The notes: generated by a model from the letters alone, not told the origin. A stretch of DNA of 64,000 nt from Thermodesulfobacteriota bacterium (GCA_028278025.1 JANQFE010000073.1:1-64000); one strand, 5' to 3'. Shown: positions 9,499-18,800, numbered from the stretch's first letter. Program-made: numbers and translations.

Positions 9499-9778
9499 AC
9501 TTGTTGCTGATTTCATTTGACAGGATGTACCCTTCGGCTCCGCTCAGGACTAATGCAGGATTGACATGATTTTTCAACATGGCAGCGGCTATGTTGAAAA
9601 CAACATCCTGTGCAACCCTGAGCGAAGTCGAAGGGTTCATCTAGTTAATCCAGTCTAAGAAAAAAAAGACAGTCTGCTAGCTCATTGCTTAATTTTTTAA
9701 ATTTACAATTTGTTATTTGCTTTCATGCACATTAGTTGTTATCATTATTAATTAAATATCCACAGGGAGAGTACAATA
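9446..9778. other. hypF-hypC gap with heptamer tract and interleaved inverted repeats
   Basis: 333 bases without a gene. From left to right it holds the heptamer tract, the interleaved inverted repeat block at 9520-9636, and an AT-rich stretch just before hypC that could carry a promoter. I cannot pick clear -35 and -10 boxes there. Confidence 0.65.
9520..9636. repeat. Interleaved inverted repeats (pseudoknot-like order)
   Basis: Arm a ACAGGATGT (9520-9528) pairs with a' ACATCCTGT (9602-9610). Arm b, the 20 bases at 9529-9548 (ACCCTTCGGCTCCGCTCAGG), pairs with b' at 9617-9636 apart from two wobble positions. The order is a-b-a'-b', so both cannot form as simple nested hairpins. Between them TTTTCAACAT / ATGTTGAAAA (9571-9600) makes a third hairpin. 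The b arm resembles widespread dispersed CCTTCGAC..GCTCAGG repeats of bacterial genomes. Confidence 0.75.
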
Positions 9779-10006
9779 ATGTGCCTTGCAGTACCTTTAA
9801 AAATTATGGAGATAAAAGATAACGGTCTTGCCGTGGGCGAATACCAGGGAGTACAGGTTGAGTTCTCAACGCTGCTGCTTGATGAGCCCCAAGTCGGTAA
9901 ATATGCAATTGTGCACGCCGGAACGGCTATCGAGATGCTTGATGAAAAAGATGCCCTGGAAACCATTGCGCTGCTGGAGGAAATGACCCGGCATGGATCT
10001 GATTAA
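9779..10006 (+). CDS. hypC: HypC family hydrogenase assembly chaperone
   Basis: 75 residues beginning MCLAVPLKIMEI; the invariant second-position cysteine is present. HypC binds HypD and carries the Fe(CN)2CO unit to the hydrogenase large subunit. A GGGAG ribosome binding site lies upstream. Its 3' end overlaps hypD by 14 bases, typical of translational coupling. The C-terminal EMTRHGSD tail is slightly shorter than in some homologues. Confidence 0.96.
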   Translation: MCLAVPLKIMEIKDNGLAVGEYQGVQVEFSTLLLDEPQVGKYAIVHAGTAIEMLDEKDALETIALLEEMTRHGSD

Positions 10007-11072
10007 AGATTTTAGACGGCCTGATGCTGCCCGACCCATTTCCCGCGAAATCAACGAGCTGATCGGGAATAGAAACTTCAAGATCATGGAAGTATGCGGT
10101 GGGCAGACTCATACAATATATAAATATCGTTTAAAAGAAATCCTTCCTGAAAGCTTGAAGCTTGTTTCCGGACCGGGATGCCCGGTGTGCGTTACCCCTA
10201 TCAACTTTATCGACAGGGCCGTCTGGCTTGCACTTGAAAAACAGGCCGTCCTGCACACCTTTGGCGACCTGATGCGTGTGCCCGGCACCGGCCGTTCACT
10301 TGAAAAAGCACGGGCCGAAGGTGCCGCTGTCCGGGCAGTATACTCCCCCTTGCAGGCAATTGACTATGCCCAGCAACACAGGAAAACAGAGGTGGTTTTT
10401 CTCGGGATCGGTTTTGAAACAACAATGCCCGCTGTCGGTCTTGCAATTCAGAAGGCCGCTGAATTGCATCTTGATAATTTTTCGGTGCTGCTTTCGGGGA
10501 AAAGAGTTCCCCCGGTTTTGAAAACCCTATTATCATCAGAAAAAATTGATCTGGACGGGTTTATTACCCCCGGTCATGTTACTGCTATTATAGGGACCGA
10601 TGCATATGAGCCCCTCTGTGCAGAGTATAAGGTTCCTATGGTTGTGGGCGGCTTTGAACCCCTTGATCTTTTGCTTGCAATACGCATGCTTGCCCGGCTG
10701 CTGGCCAAAGGCAAGCATGCCAATGCCAATGCCTACACGCGGGTGGTTAAACCTGGTGGAAACCGCAAAGCTCAGGATATCCTCAGCACTTTTTTTATAC
10801 CTGCTGATGATGAACTAAGGGGCCTGGGGGTTGTTCCCCAGGGCGGTTTTCGCATACACCCGCAATACCGGCACTTTGATGCAGATTGCCGGTTTGATAT
10901 TACCGTTGAGAGTAAAGAGCCCAAAGGCTGCATTTGCGGTGAAATTCTTTCCGGAGTAAAGGAACCGTTTGACTGCAACCTGTTTAAAAAAGCATGTACA
11001 CCTGATTCACCGGTAGGCTCCTGCATGGTAAGCAATGAGGGCACATGTAATGCGGCATATTTATATAGCTAA
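9993..11072 (+). CDS. hypD: HypD, [NiFe]-hydrogenase Fe(CN)2CO assembly protein
   Basis: 359 residues, normal length. The conserved motifs CGGQTHT (about residue 31) and GPGCPVCVTP (about 62-71) are present, as is the C-terminal cysteine cluster (CICGEIL, DCNLF, ACTP, SCMVS, GTC) that holds the 4Fe-4S cluster. It acts with HypC and HypE as the scaffold on which iron receives CN and CO ligands. It overlaps hypC and is followed by hypE after seven bases. Confidence 0.97.
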   Translation: MDLIKDFRRPDAARPISREINELIGNRNFKIMEVCGGQTHTIYKYRLKEILPESLKLVSGPGCPVCVTPINFIDRAVWLALEKQAVLHTFGDLMRVPGTGRSLEKARAEGAAVRAVYSPLQAIDYAQQHRKTEVVFLGIGFETTMPAVGLAIQKAAELHLDNFSVLLSGKRVPPVLKTLLSSEKIDLDGFITPGHVTAIIGTDAYEPLCAEYKVPMVVGGFEPLDLLLAIRMLARLLAKGKHANANAYTRVVKPGGNRKAQDILSTFFIPADDELRGLGVVPQGGFRIHPQYRHFDADCRFDITVESKEPKGCICGEILSGVKEPFDCNLFKKACTPDSPVGSCMVSNEGTCNAAYLYS

Positions 11073-11079
11073 ATAGCCT

Positions 11080-12078
11080 ATGAATGATAGAATTCTGTTA
11101 GGCCATGGCAGCGGTGGCCGGCTGACACGTGAGCTCGTTGATGAACTTTTTGTCAAGGGGCTGCAGGAAGCTGCACCTCACAGCATGGATGACGCCGCCG
11201 TTCTGCCGCGGCAGGACCATAAGCTTGTTTTTACCACAGACTCCTATGTGGTAAGTCCTCTGGAGTTTCCCGGGGGTGATATCGGTACACTCGCCGTTGC
11301 CGGCACGGTAAATGACCTTGCAGTAATGGGGGCAACCCCCCTGTATATCTCCCTGGGAATAATTCTTGAAGAGGGTTTTGAAATATCGCGCTTAAAGAAC
11401 ATCGTCACTTCTATTGCTGATACTGCTAAAAAGTCAGGGGTTTGTATTGCCTGCGGTGACACCAAAGTGGTCGAAAAGGGCAAAGGTGACGGGTTGTTCA
11501 TTAATACGGCAGGCATCGGTGTATTGGCTTATCCGACCGACGAAACCCTGATTCAACCAGGGGACAAGGTAGTGATAAACGGCACCGTTGGGGATCATGG
11601 TATGACTATTCTAACCATGCGAAAGGGCTTTCCCCTTAAATCATCACTGCAAAGTGACTGTGCACCCCTCAATGGCCTTATTCACCAGGTTGCTCAACAG
11701 CAGCAGATTAAATGGATGCGGGACCCTACCCGAGGCGGTGTTGCAACCGCACTTAATGAGCTGGTTGAAAATAAACCTTGGGGTGTAATGCTTTCTGAAC
11801 CTGATCTGCCTTTTCATGAAGCTGTAGACGGGCTGGCAGAACTACTGGGCCTTGACCCCCTCTACAGTGCCAATGAAGGTAAAGTGCTCATGATAGTAAG
11901 TGCAGAGCACGCCTCTGAAACACTCAAGGCACTTCACGAACACCCTCTGGGCAAGCATGCCGCCATTATTGGAACGGTAACTGCAGATTACCCTGGTACG
12001 TTGATATTGCAGACTGAAATGGGAACAATGCGGACGCTGGGAATCCTGACTTCAGACCCCCTGCCGCGGATATGCTAG
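11080..12078 (+). CDS. hypE: HypE, hydrogenase carbamoyl dehydratase
   Basis: 332 residues of the AIR-synthase-like (PurM) fold. It starts with the glycine-rich LGHGSGGRL and contains DDAAVLP, FTTDSYVVSPL and GDTKVVEKG. It ends in the diagnostic PRIC, whose last cysteine is carbamoylated by HypF and dehydrated to thiocyanate. It closes the hypCDE group; hypA, hypB and hydrogenase structural genes are not in the window, so nickel insertion and the enzyme served must be encoded elsewhere. Confidence 0.97.
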   Translation: MNDRILLGHGSGGRLTRELVDELFVKGLQEAAPHSMDDAAVLPRQDHKLVFTTDSYVVSPLEFPGGDIGTLAVAGTVNDLAVMGATPLYISLGIILEEGFEISRLKNIVTSIADTAKKSGVCIACGDTKVVEKGKGDGLFINTAGIGVLAYPTDETLIQPGDKVVINGTVGDHGMTILTMRKGFPLKSSLQSDCAPLNGLIHQVAQQQQIKWMRDPTRGGVATALNELVENKPWGVMLSEPDLPFHEAVDGLAELLGLDPLYSANEGKVLMIVSAEHASETLKALHEHPLGKHAAIIGTVTADYPGTLILQTEMGTMRTLGILTSDPLPRIC

Positions 12079-12101
12079 AGCATTTTACACTGTTAGCATC
12101 A

Positions 12102-12494
12102 CTATTTTAAAATCTGTAACTCGAAATAGTTTGCTATCAGATCAAAATCTTTATCACTATGGAGCAAAGGAACTTTCTGTTCAATACAAACTGTTGCAAT
12201 CATACAATCAGCAGCATTTCTTATAGTTACTCCTTTTTTTCTCAACGTTCTGTATAAATGTGCCGCAAAAAGAAAGGTATCCTTTGTCATTGGAAAAAAA
12301 ATCAGGTTCTCCAGGATGTCTCTGGTGTGTCTATACTGTCGGTCGTTCCTGATCCCCTGTAGTATCTCACTAAGAACTATCCCGCATATACAGATGTCCT
12401 CATCATTTTCAATAAGCGATCTCAATTGAGCTGCTTGTCGAGTTTTTTTGCCCCCTAAAAAGCCGATCCAGACCGAAGTGTCTACCACTATCAC
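12102..12494 (-). CDS. vapC: PIN-domain ribonuclease toxin, VapC-like
   Basis: 130 residues. The PIN acidic residues are visible: VVDTSVW (Asp near 4), LSEILQG (Glu near 42), NAADCMIA (Asp near 98) and HSDKDFD (Asp near 117). VapC toxins cleave RNA and are held inactive by VapB. The gene overlaps the stop of the upstream antitoxin by four bases (ATGA-type), the usual arrangement. It converges on hypE with a 23-base gap. Confidence 0.9.
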   Translation of the reverse strand: MIVVDTSVWIGFLGGKKTRQAAQLRSLIENDEDICICGIVLSEILQGIRNDRQYRHTRDILENLIFFPMTKDTFLFAAHLYRTLRKKGVTIRNAADCMIATVCIEQKVPLLHSDKDFDLIANYFELQILK

Positions 12495-12694
12495 TTAATT
12501 TTCCGCCTCTGCCGCATATCTGAGAGATTGCCCTCCCAGGTTACTTTTCCCTGCAGCTCTAATATCTTTCTTTGTGATTTGCGGCGCAGCAATTCGCGCA
12601 GTGCATAATCAACAAGCGCTCTGCGGGTTTTCAGCCCTGTTGCTTTAAGGCCGTTTTCAACAAGCTTTTCGTCCAAAATAATATTTGTTCGCAT
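12491..12694 (-). CDS. vapB: VapB-type antitoxin
   Basis: 67 residues. MRTNIILDEKLV followed by LKTRRALVDYALREL is the ribbon-helix-helix pattern of the VapB_antitoxin (DUF2191) family. The basic, less ordered C-terminus (about 45-67, WEGNLSDMRQRRK) would wrap the toxin. Two inverted repeats immediately upstream are likely binding sites for the VapBC complex, consistent with autorepression. Confidence 0.88.
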   Translation of the reverse strand: MRTNIILDEKLVENGLKATGLKTRRALVDYALRELLRRKSQRKILELQGKVTWEGNLSDMRQRRKIK

Positions 12695-12713
12695 GACGGC
12701 ATGTACCCTTATA

Positions 12714-12756
12714 GTATAAAATATTTATACACATTATAGCATAAAAAATGTGTATA
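12714..12756. promoter_or_regulatory. Probable vapBC operator palindromes
   Basis: GTATAAA-ATA-TTTATAC (12714-12730) is a 7-bp inverted repeat. TATACACATT (12726-12735) and AATGTGTATA (12747-12756) form a perfect 10-bp inverted repeat with an 11-base spacer. Both lie 20-62 bases upstream of the vapB start in AT-rich DNA where the promoter should be. Confidence 0.6.
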
Positions 12757-12843
12757 TCAATAAAAAATACTTATATGTAAACGTTCCACATTTTCGGCAA
12801 TCGAATGTATTTATCCAGCATCCGGAAACAAGAAACCGGCCAC

Positions 12844-12968
12844 TATAGCATTTTTCAAAATAGTATGACCGGTAGGAACTGCCTCCGGCAGCGATTATCG
12901 CGACCAAAGGTCGCTCCCGCCCTGTGTCTAAAAACCTGTACGGCTACGATTTAATATGAAATGCTCTA
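12844..12968. repeat. REP-like palindromic unit with inverted ends
   Basis: The ends TATAGCATTT (12844-12853) and AAATGCTCTA (12959-12968) are inverted repeats with one mismatch. Inside are three small adjacent palindromes: CTGCC-tcc-GGCAG (12879-12891), GCGAT-t-ATCGC (12891-12901) and GCGACC-aaa-GGTCGC (12900-12914). The inner sequence resembles REP-type elements I recall from Gammaproteobacteria (GGAGCGACC..GGTCGCGAT); that match is from memory. Confidence 0.6.
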
Positions 12969-13021
12969 AATCTTTGTCCCATATTTGCTGACTTGTCCAA
13001 ACCGTTTAAGCTTTATCCTAA

Positions 13022-13060
13022 GAATAAAAAATCAGGCAGGGCCGTTGCTGGTCCTGCCTT
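13022..13060 (-). terminator. Intrinsic terminator of the beta-helix protein gene
   Basis: Read on the minus strand, GGCAGGACC and GGCCCTGCC (13050-13058 and 13035-13043) form a 9-bp stem with one G-U pair. It is followed by TGATTTTTT. It lies about 30 bases past the stop codon at 13090. Confidence 0.85.
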
Positions 13061-13089
13061 TTGTATTGTGTCCTTATCATACTGCTCTA

Positions 13090-15243
13090 TTACGGGCAGT
13101 CAGCTTCAAAATCATACGATTCAATTTGGCTTTGAGGTATTACGATACTGCTGTTGTCGGTCGGACTGAAGGTACAGTTGTCATATGTGGGTTGCACTTT
13201 GTATGTCCCGTTGTCGAGTCCGCCAAATGAATAATATCCAGCGGAATCTGTATAGCTTGTGCTTTCAGGATTATACGTTCCACAATTATTTTTAGACAGA
13301 TCAATTTGAACATTATTTTTGACATCTCCCGTGACATACCCATAAATAGTATCAGCATCACACACATCACCGGTACCGTCTGTATCTTTATCCGACTGAT
13401 CGAAATTTGCATCACTAGGACAATTGTCGCAGTCATCCCCCACGGTGTCATTATCCGTATCATCCTGATTGGCATTTGAATCAATGGGACAGTTGTCTTC
13501 ACAATCATCTACACTGTCATTATCAGCGTCGACACCCTCCGGATATTCATAGGCACCTATATCCGGATCTAAACATTGTGGAATAAGAGTTCCCTCGATG
13601 TCCTCGTCTAATTCAACATCTTCCCCTTTATTAATAGCCGGCGATGTCGGCGTGAGATGAAAATCATCTGTAGCATTGTCGACAAATAATGGATCTCCCT
13701 CAAGACCATTGGCTTCATATCCTTGATCTTGAAAAGTATCTAGATCTTTTTTGCCACCGTCCCAATAAATATAATTTCCCTGACCAACGTAAAAGTTATA
13801 ATCAATAACAGGACTTGCTACATCTGCAGTGTCATGTTCCCACAGAAGATAGCTGCTATTGGCGTCTATAAAAATATTGTTTTTTATTTCAACATTAGAC
13901 ATAGTGCCATCATAGAATAAAAGCGCTGCAGTGTTTCCAGCAAGAGTATTGTTGTAAATATTCAAGCCATTAACATCTCCTCTGACGATTATGGCATCAT
14001 AAGAATCACCCACAACATTATAATTAATATCAGCGGATATTTTTACATTATTAGATGCTGCGTAGATATATATACCATACGCACCATTCTGGTCACTATT
14101 TTGTTTAGAATTAGAACACCAATTTTTATTTATGATATATTTAGTACCATTATCCGTCGGAGTAACTTGTATACATTTAGAAGTTTGTGACGATTTTCCA
14201 ACATCATTTATTATATTATCTGCAATTGTACTATCTGCATTTGCTTGACAGGATATCCCACTGCCCTCAACATTAGTAACTGTATTCCCTGTAATTATTA
14301 TATTAGAAGTCCCTGGTTTTATATCTATAGCGTCAGCATCAGTGCCAGACCATCTATCAAAACCATTCATAAAATTATTATTAGTAATTGTTATTGTAGA
14401 AAGATTAGACGTTATGTAAATAGCTTCAGAACCGAAATTTTCAACAGTATTATTATCAAATGTCAAAGAGCCCGTATTCGAACTGAATACCGCATGGTGA
14501 TTATATTGATGTTGGGTATTTGTTATATGAATGTTATTACAAGCGCTGGGAAGCCTGGGAAGATATATACTGGTAGAAGTGTGTAAAAATTTTATATTTT
14601 GAATAGTAATAAATTTTTTATTACTTAACTTTATACCATCTTTATTTCCAGCAATCATCTCATCCTGGTTGAGTATCGTTCCTGATTCATTATCACGCAC
14701 ATAAATGGTAGGAAAATCTGTACCATTATCAATATTACACCATTGTCCAACCGTTAAATCAGCAGGATCGTCAATGTCCGTAGATCGCATCCCATCAAGA
14801 AGCGTAGAATTATCTCGCAAAATCCTCATCGTATTTCCAACACCTGGATCTCCACCGCCAGATTTTTTTAAATAATATAAAGTTGAATCATTGTCTGATG
14901 CAACCCACTCATGACCATGCGACTCACCCACTGGTATGCCACCGTCGATGGTTCCATTATCACCGGAACAGTCACCACTAATAACAATCGGGGAGTTTGC
15001 TGATCCATTATCTCCCACTTCTAATGTTTTTTTATGTTTACCACATACATACAGGGTATCACCGGCACTAACGCCGTTTATGCCCCAATCAATATTCTCA
15101 AAGCCACTCCAGGCATCATCATATGAACTCCCATCTCCCGCACCATACGTTGCGTTATCCGGCCTGACATAAAAGTCACCAGCATAAACATTGTTAATAA
15201 CAAACACCAAAGACATGATTAAAACGAAAAGTAATTTCTTCAT
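13090..15243 (-). CDS. Secreted right-handed beta-helix protein with thrombospondin type 3 repeats
   Basis: 717 residues. A signal peptide (about 1-21, ending VYA) is followed by a pectate-lyase/NosD-like parallel beta-helix (about 90-520) rich in short turns such as ITNNNF, IIITGNTV and GLNIYNNTLAG. Then come calcium-binding thrombospondin type 3 repeats (DNCP at about 575-625) and a C-terminal carboxypeptidase-regulatory-like module (YYSFGGLDNGTYK). The protein carries 15 Asp-Asn-x-Ser/Thr motifs. Its C-terminal 140 or so residues are homologous to those of the next gene, also at DNA level. It may bind or degrade a polysaccharide; no catalytic residues can be assigned. A leader cassette lies upstream (15555-15862). 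Confidence 0.8.
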   Translation of the reverse strand: MKKLLFVLIMSLVFVINNVYAGDFYVRPDNATYGAGDGSSYDDAWSGFENIDWGINGVSAGDTLYVCGKHKKTLEVGDNGSANSPIVISGDCSGDNGTIDGGIPVGESHGHEWVASDNDSTLYYLKKSGGGDPGVGNTMRILRDNSTLLDGMRSTDIDDPADLTVGQWCNIDNGTDFPTIYVRDNESGTILNQDEMIAGNKDGIKLSNKKFITIQNIKFLHTSTSIYLPRLPSACNNIHITNTQHQYNHHAVFSSNTGSLTFDNNTVENFGSEAIYITSNLSTITITNNNFMNGFDRWSGTDADAIDIKPGTSNIIITGNTVTNVEGSGISCQANADSTIADNIINDVGKSSQTSKCIQVTPTDNGTKYIINKNWCSNSKQNSDQNGAYGIYIYAASNNVKISADINYNVVGDSYDAIIVRGDVNGLNIYNNTLAGNTAALLFYDGTMSNVEIKNNIFIDANSSYLLWEHDTADVASPVIDYNFYVGQGNYIYWDGGKKDLDTFQDQGYEANGLEGDPLFVDNATDDFHLTPTSPAINKGEDVELDEDIEGTLIPQCLDPDIGAYEYPEGVDADNDSVDDCEDNCPIDSNANQDDTDNDTVGDDCDNCPSDANFDQSDKDTDGTGDVCDADTIYGYVTGDVKNNVQIDLSKNNCGTYNPESTSYTDSAGYYSFGGLDNGTYKVQPTYDNCTFSPTDNSSIVIPQSQIESYDFEADCP

Positions 15244-15557
15244 AACCGTTCCTCCTTTGTTGGTTTATAGTTTCATTTTTTTACTTCAAAATAATTATCC
15301 AGCATGCTTGTATACCAATTGTTTAATCCAAAGTCCGCAATCCAAAATTTATAAATCTGCCTACCGATTACTGATTACCAGCGCTGCCATTTGCGTTTCC
15401 CTCGAACAAATCGCTATACCGTCAAGCAATGCCGGCCAAGCAAAAAACGACACTCCTCCCCTGTTTATTGTGTGGCTTTTCGAAAGATTGAAGATAGTTG
15501 GTGGAGATGAGCCCCGATGCCCTTCCTTTTTACCTCCTTTTCCTTACAGACAACCTC

Positions 15558-15598
15558 AAAACAAAAAAGCCTCCAGACCTGATTTCAGATCTAAAGGC
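15558..15598 (-). terminator. Leader terminator (attenuator) in cassette A
   Basis: On the minus strand the arms at 15585-15598 (GCCTTTAGATCTGA) and 15569-15582 (TCAGGTCTGGAGGC) pair throughout with G-U wobbles. They are followed by TTTTTTGTTTT. It stands between the promoter and the start codon of the beta-helix gene, so it should limit read-through into that gene. Confidence 0.75.
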
Positions 15599-15668
15599 AT
15601 AAATTTACTCAGTTATATTAATTGATTTGACTTCTTTAAAGTGCTCCCTCACTTTTTCTACCCCTTCT

Positions 15669-15699
15669 TACAGGATCAAAAAACTGTTTAATGCCTGTA
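15669..15699 (-). ncRNA. Conserved leader hairpin A
   Basis: On the minus strand TACAGG-C-ATTAAA, loop CAGTTT, TTTGAT-CCTGTA forms a 12-bp stem with one bulge. It is identical in the copy at 20242-20272. It is followed by a purine-rich conserved run (AGAAGGGG, then AAAAGTGAGGGA) and the terminator. It does not match any riboswitch class I know; calling it a regulatory RNA is inference from position and conservation. Confidence 0.5.
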
Positions 15700-15718
15700 C
15701 CCTTTTTCTTTAGATTCA

Positions 15719-15746
15719 AATATATTTTGCAATTATTATTTGTCAA
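15719..15746 (-). promoter_or_regulatory. Sigma-70-type promoter in cassette A
   Basis: On the minus strand TTGACA (15746-15741) and TATATT (15724-15719) are separated by 16 bases. The region is AT-rich, and the -35 box is identical in the second copy. Confidence 0.6.
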
Positions 15747-15882
15747 GAACATTATTATTAATATTGAGTTAAAATTGTTCAATAATGATTATTGTTTTTA
15801 GATAAAAGAGGGTACGGTCCAGAGAGGAAAGGAGGGACCAAACCCCTCTGAACGTGGATACCCGCCCTCTTTCTATTGCCTC

Positions 15883-18800
15883 CTAGATTGTGGTTGTCGT
15901 GGTTGTGCAGCTTGACTCAAAGTCATACCCCGTCGGGGTACTCTGCGGAATGGTAATGTTGTCACTATCAGAAGGATCAAAACTGCACCCGTCTTCTGTC
16001 GGCTCCACTTTGTATGTTCCGTTGTCTAATCCACCAAAGGAATAATACCCAACAGAATCTGTATTGGTTGTGCTATCAAGACTAGGACCCCCACAAGCAT
16101 ATTTATAGAGATCAATTTGAACTTCATTTTCAACATCTCCCGTGACCGTACCATAGATGGTATCAGCATCACACATATCACCAATCCCGTCAGCATCACC
16201 ATCGGCCTGGCCCACATTAGCAGCATCAGGACAATTGTCGCAGTCATCCCCCACGGTGTCATTATCACTGTCGTTTTCATGGCAGTCAGAATCATCACAG
16301 TCTGTATCACCGTCTTCATCGTTATCAATACCGTCCGTGCAGCTGTATTCCTTGAAAAATACCTGCATTACTCCTTCCCCTGCGGGAAGGTCAATTTCAA
16401 TCTGATCGTTTACTTTTACATAGTCCAGCAGTATCGTCCTCTTCCACGGCATAGTGTACGTGGCATTGTCGGCATCTTTGGTTAAGGTAACTCTGTCGAC
16501 TTCATTGTCGACGTACAGCTCTATGGTCGCAGCTGTGGTTGCTTCAACATAGCCGACTATTTTTTCAGTCCGATAAGATAATGCTAGCTGGTGAATATCC
16601 GTTGCATTGTCTCCATTGCTGTCGCTGACCGGGAGTTCGTAAAGGGTAACCGCATCAACATCCAGCTGTACAGGCTCTTTCAGATAATAATCTGTAACAT
16701 CATGTGAACCGGCATCTCTGCGAAGCACCATCAGGTTACCCTGAAAACTTATATCTATATCCAGAGTTGCATTATCAATATCCAGCATGGTTTGGTTATC
16801 ATCAGCGTTGTGCACCACAACAATATCTTCATAGTCCTGCGAAACCGGTTCCAGCAGTGCCCCGGTACCGTTATCAATGTTATTCAATTTTGTTATCTCG
16901 ATAGATGCATTCTCCATATCCGAGCTGTTATCCGTAAAAATCAGATTCAGAAATTTTGCGTTCTGCGTATCATCCTGGACCTGCGAGACATATCCCAGTT
17001 TTAAATCACCTATAGAACAATAATCTCTCTCAGGAGTATATTCGCCGATATGCCACTCAGCAGGTACCAGCCCCTGAACATGAATATGTCCTTTTGCTTG
17101 TTCAGGTGTTTTATAGCCATAAGATGTTGTACAGTTAGGATTTCGTTTTAAAAATGCATTCCAAACCTCAACCCCGGCCCAGGATGCTGTCCTGTTTTCT
17201 GCATCAAATTCAGTTTCATTGTCCAGCCGGGGGGTAGGTAAAGATATTTCATAGTCATTGACTTCTGCGCCCTTTAATTCATCAAAAAGAAGGACATAGT
17301 CTTTTAAATACAGCACCTGCCGTGATACATCAACATCCCAAAAGCAGAGATGGCCCCAACAAGGGTTGTTTTTCCAGCCGATCTGGGCAGTTTGCAGAAA
17401 AGCATACTTTTCATTACCACCAGAGTAAGAAAAATAGTGTTCCAGTTCGCCATTGCCGTTACCATCGGCTATACAAAAGTCAAGGCCATCCCAATCATTA
17501 TTTACGGAAATAAATGATGTTTTATATTTATAAAGAGAGTCATTTTCAGAAGGGTTATAATAGGCCGGATCCGGGGTTATATAGTGCTCGCCGTTTTCAA
17601 AAAAAGCAATATGGGCCAGATCAACCCAGCCGGTCCATTCACTACCGAGACCTTCCGGTTTGCCGAACAGAAAAAACTGCCGGTCTTGTGTAGCATTATC
17701 CCAGGCATCCCTGAATACGGCCTGGTTGGCATGCGGAAAAAACTGTGTGGGCTGTTGCCAGATGGGGCGGGTGACATCCGAGGGGTCGTTGAGCCCCCAT
17801 TCTGCCGGTGAAAGGGACTGGGTATCAGGGCTAAAAATAAACAACCCGGGTACAATTCTAAAGTGGACAGGGTAACCGTAAATTCTCCCCGTTGCATCAC
17901 CCTCACCCTGTTTTTCAATTATCCACTGCATCATCCGTGCTAAGTGATCAGGAAACAATATGTCATTTTGAAACATTGAACTAAGGGGATGATATAGACT
18001 CCTGGTACCACCCCAATACGGCATGGTGCCATCACTGAAACGATCCTTTATCATGGCCTCAACCGCACGTTCGAACCGTGACCCTTTGATAAAGTTTTCT
18101 GGTGTAACGCGCTCATGGATAAAGGCAAGACACAGTACATCCCCCAACGCTGCATTGCGGTACGAATTACCGGTATTCTCGATACCGTCTTTGGTGATCC
18201 AATCATTTTCAAGCGCCCGGTTCACCAACTGGATAGCAGTATCCATCCATCCTGCTGGGTGGGTCATTATATGGCCTGCCGGCGGAACCCAGTCGGCCAG
18301 CGCATGCGCAAAGATTCCGGTTGAGTGGAACATATATCCGACAAAGTTCACTGTGCCTGTTCCATTACCGCTCTTGTACTTCCAGAGATTCGTCTTGTGG
18401 GAATTCACCGTTAAGTGGTCGATCAGCTTGGCAAGCTTGAGTCGTATCCGTTCCTCATAGTCCGTCCCGTGTGCAGTATCATCCTGAAGCAGCCGCTCTT
18501 TAAGCATATCATAGGCAAGGGCATAGGAGGCAAGACTATGGGCCGCGTAAGCAGAAGCACCGCCGTACATGGGATCATAGAGCAAAAGGTCCCGGGCAAG
18601 TTCATAATACTTCTCGTTTTCGGTTTCATTGTCTTCATAGATATAGGTATGTTCCTCCATACGGTATGCCAGGGCCGCCATTGCAATCATTGCCGGCGTT
18701 ACCCAGTTACGCATTCTGTATATGCGAATTTCTGTTTCCGCTTGAAATGATAACGGTGAATCAGGGATGCTCCTGAATTCGTCCTTATGATATCCATAGG

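Larger units (their letters stand above)
12695..13089. other. Intergenic region with operator, REP-like unit and terminator
   Basis: 395 bases with no gene. It contains the vapBC operator region (12714-12756), a REP-like unit (12844-12968) and the terminator of the beta-helix gene (13022-13060). Confidence 0.75.
15646..15862 (-). repeat. Conserved intergenic cassette, copy A
   Basis: 217 bases that align over their whole length with 20219-20435, with about 13 differences by hand (around 94 percent). It includes identical blocks of 52 bases (15661-15712) and 46 bases (15731-15776). It begins next to the stop of the heparinase-like gene and ends in the leader of the beta-helix gene. Its parts are a 3' hairpin (AAAGAGGG 15805-15812 with CCCTCTTT 15865-15872), a 15-bp palindrome (15780-15794), a promoter and a 31-base hairpin. 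Confidence 0.88.
15244..15882. other. 639-base intergenic region with leader cassette A
   Basis: No gene is present. The right half is the conserved cassette A (15555-15862). The left part holds two short heptamer runs (AATCCAA/AGTCCGC/AATCCAA at 15325-15345 and ACCGATT/ACTGATT/ACCAGCG at 15363-15383). A segment at about 15425-15475 weakly resembles the corresponding part of the copy at 20000-20050. Confidence 0.75.

Noticed and set aside
15646-15862. Known riboswitch (cyclic di-GMP, lysine or preQ1) in the leader cassette
   Set aside because: None of the conserved core sequences of these classes is present, so I report only an unassigned leader.
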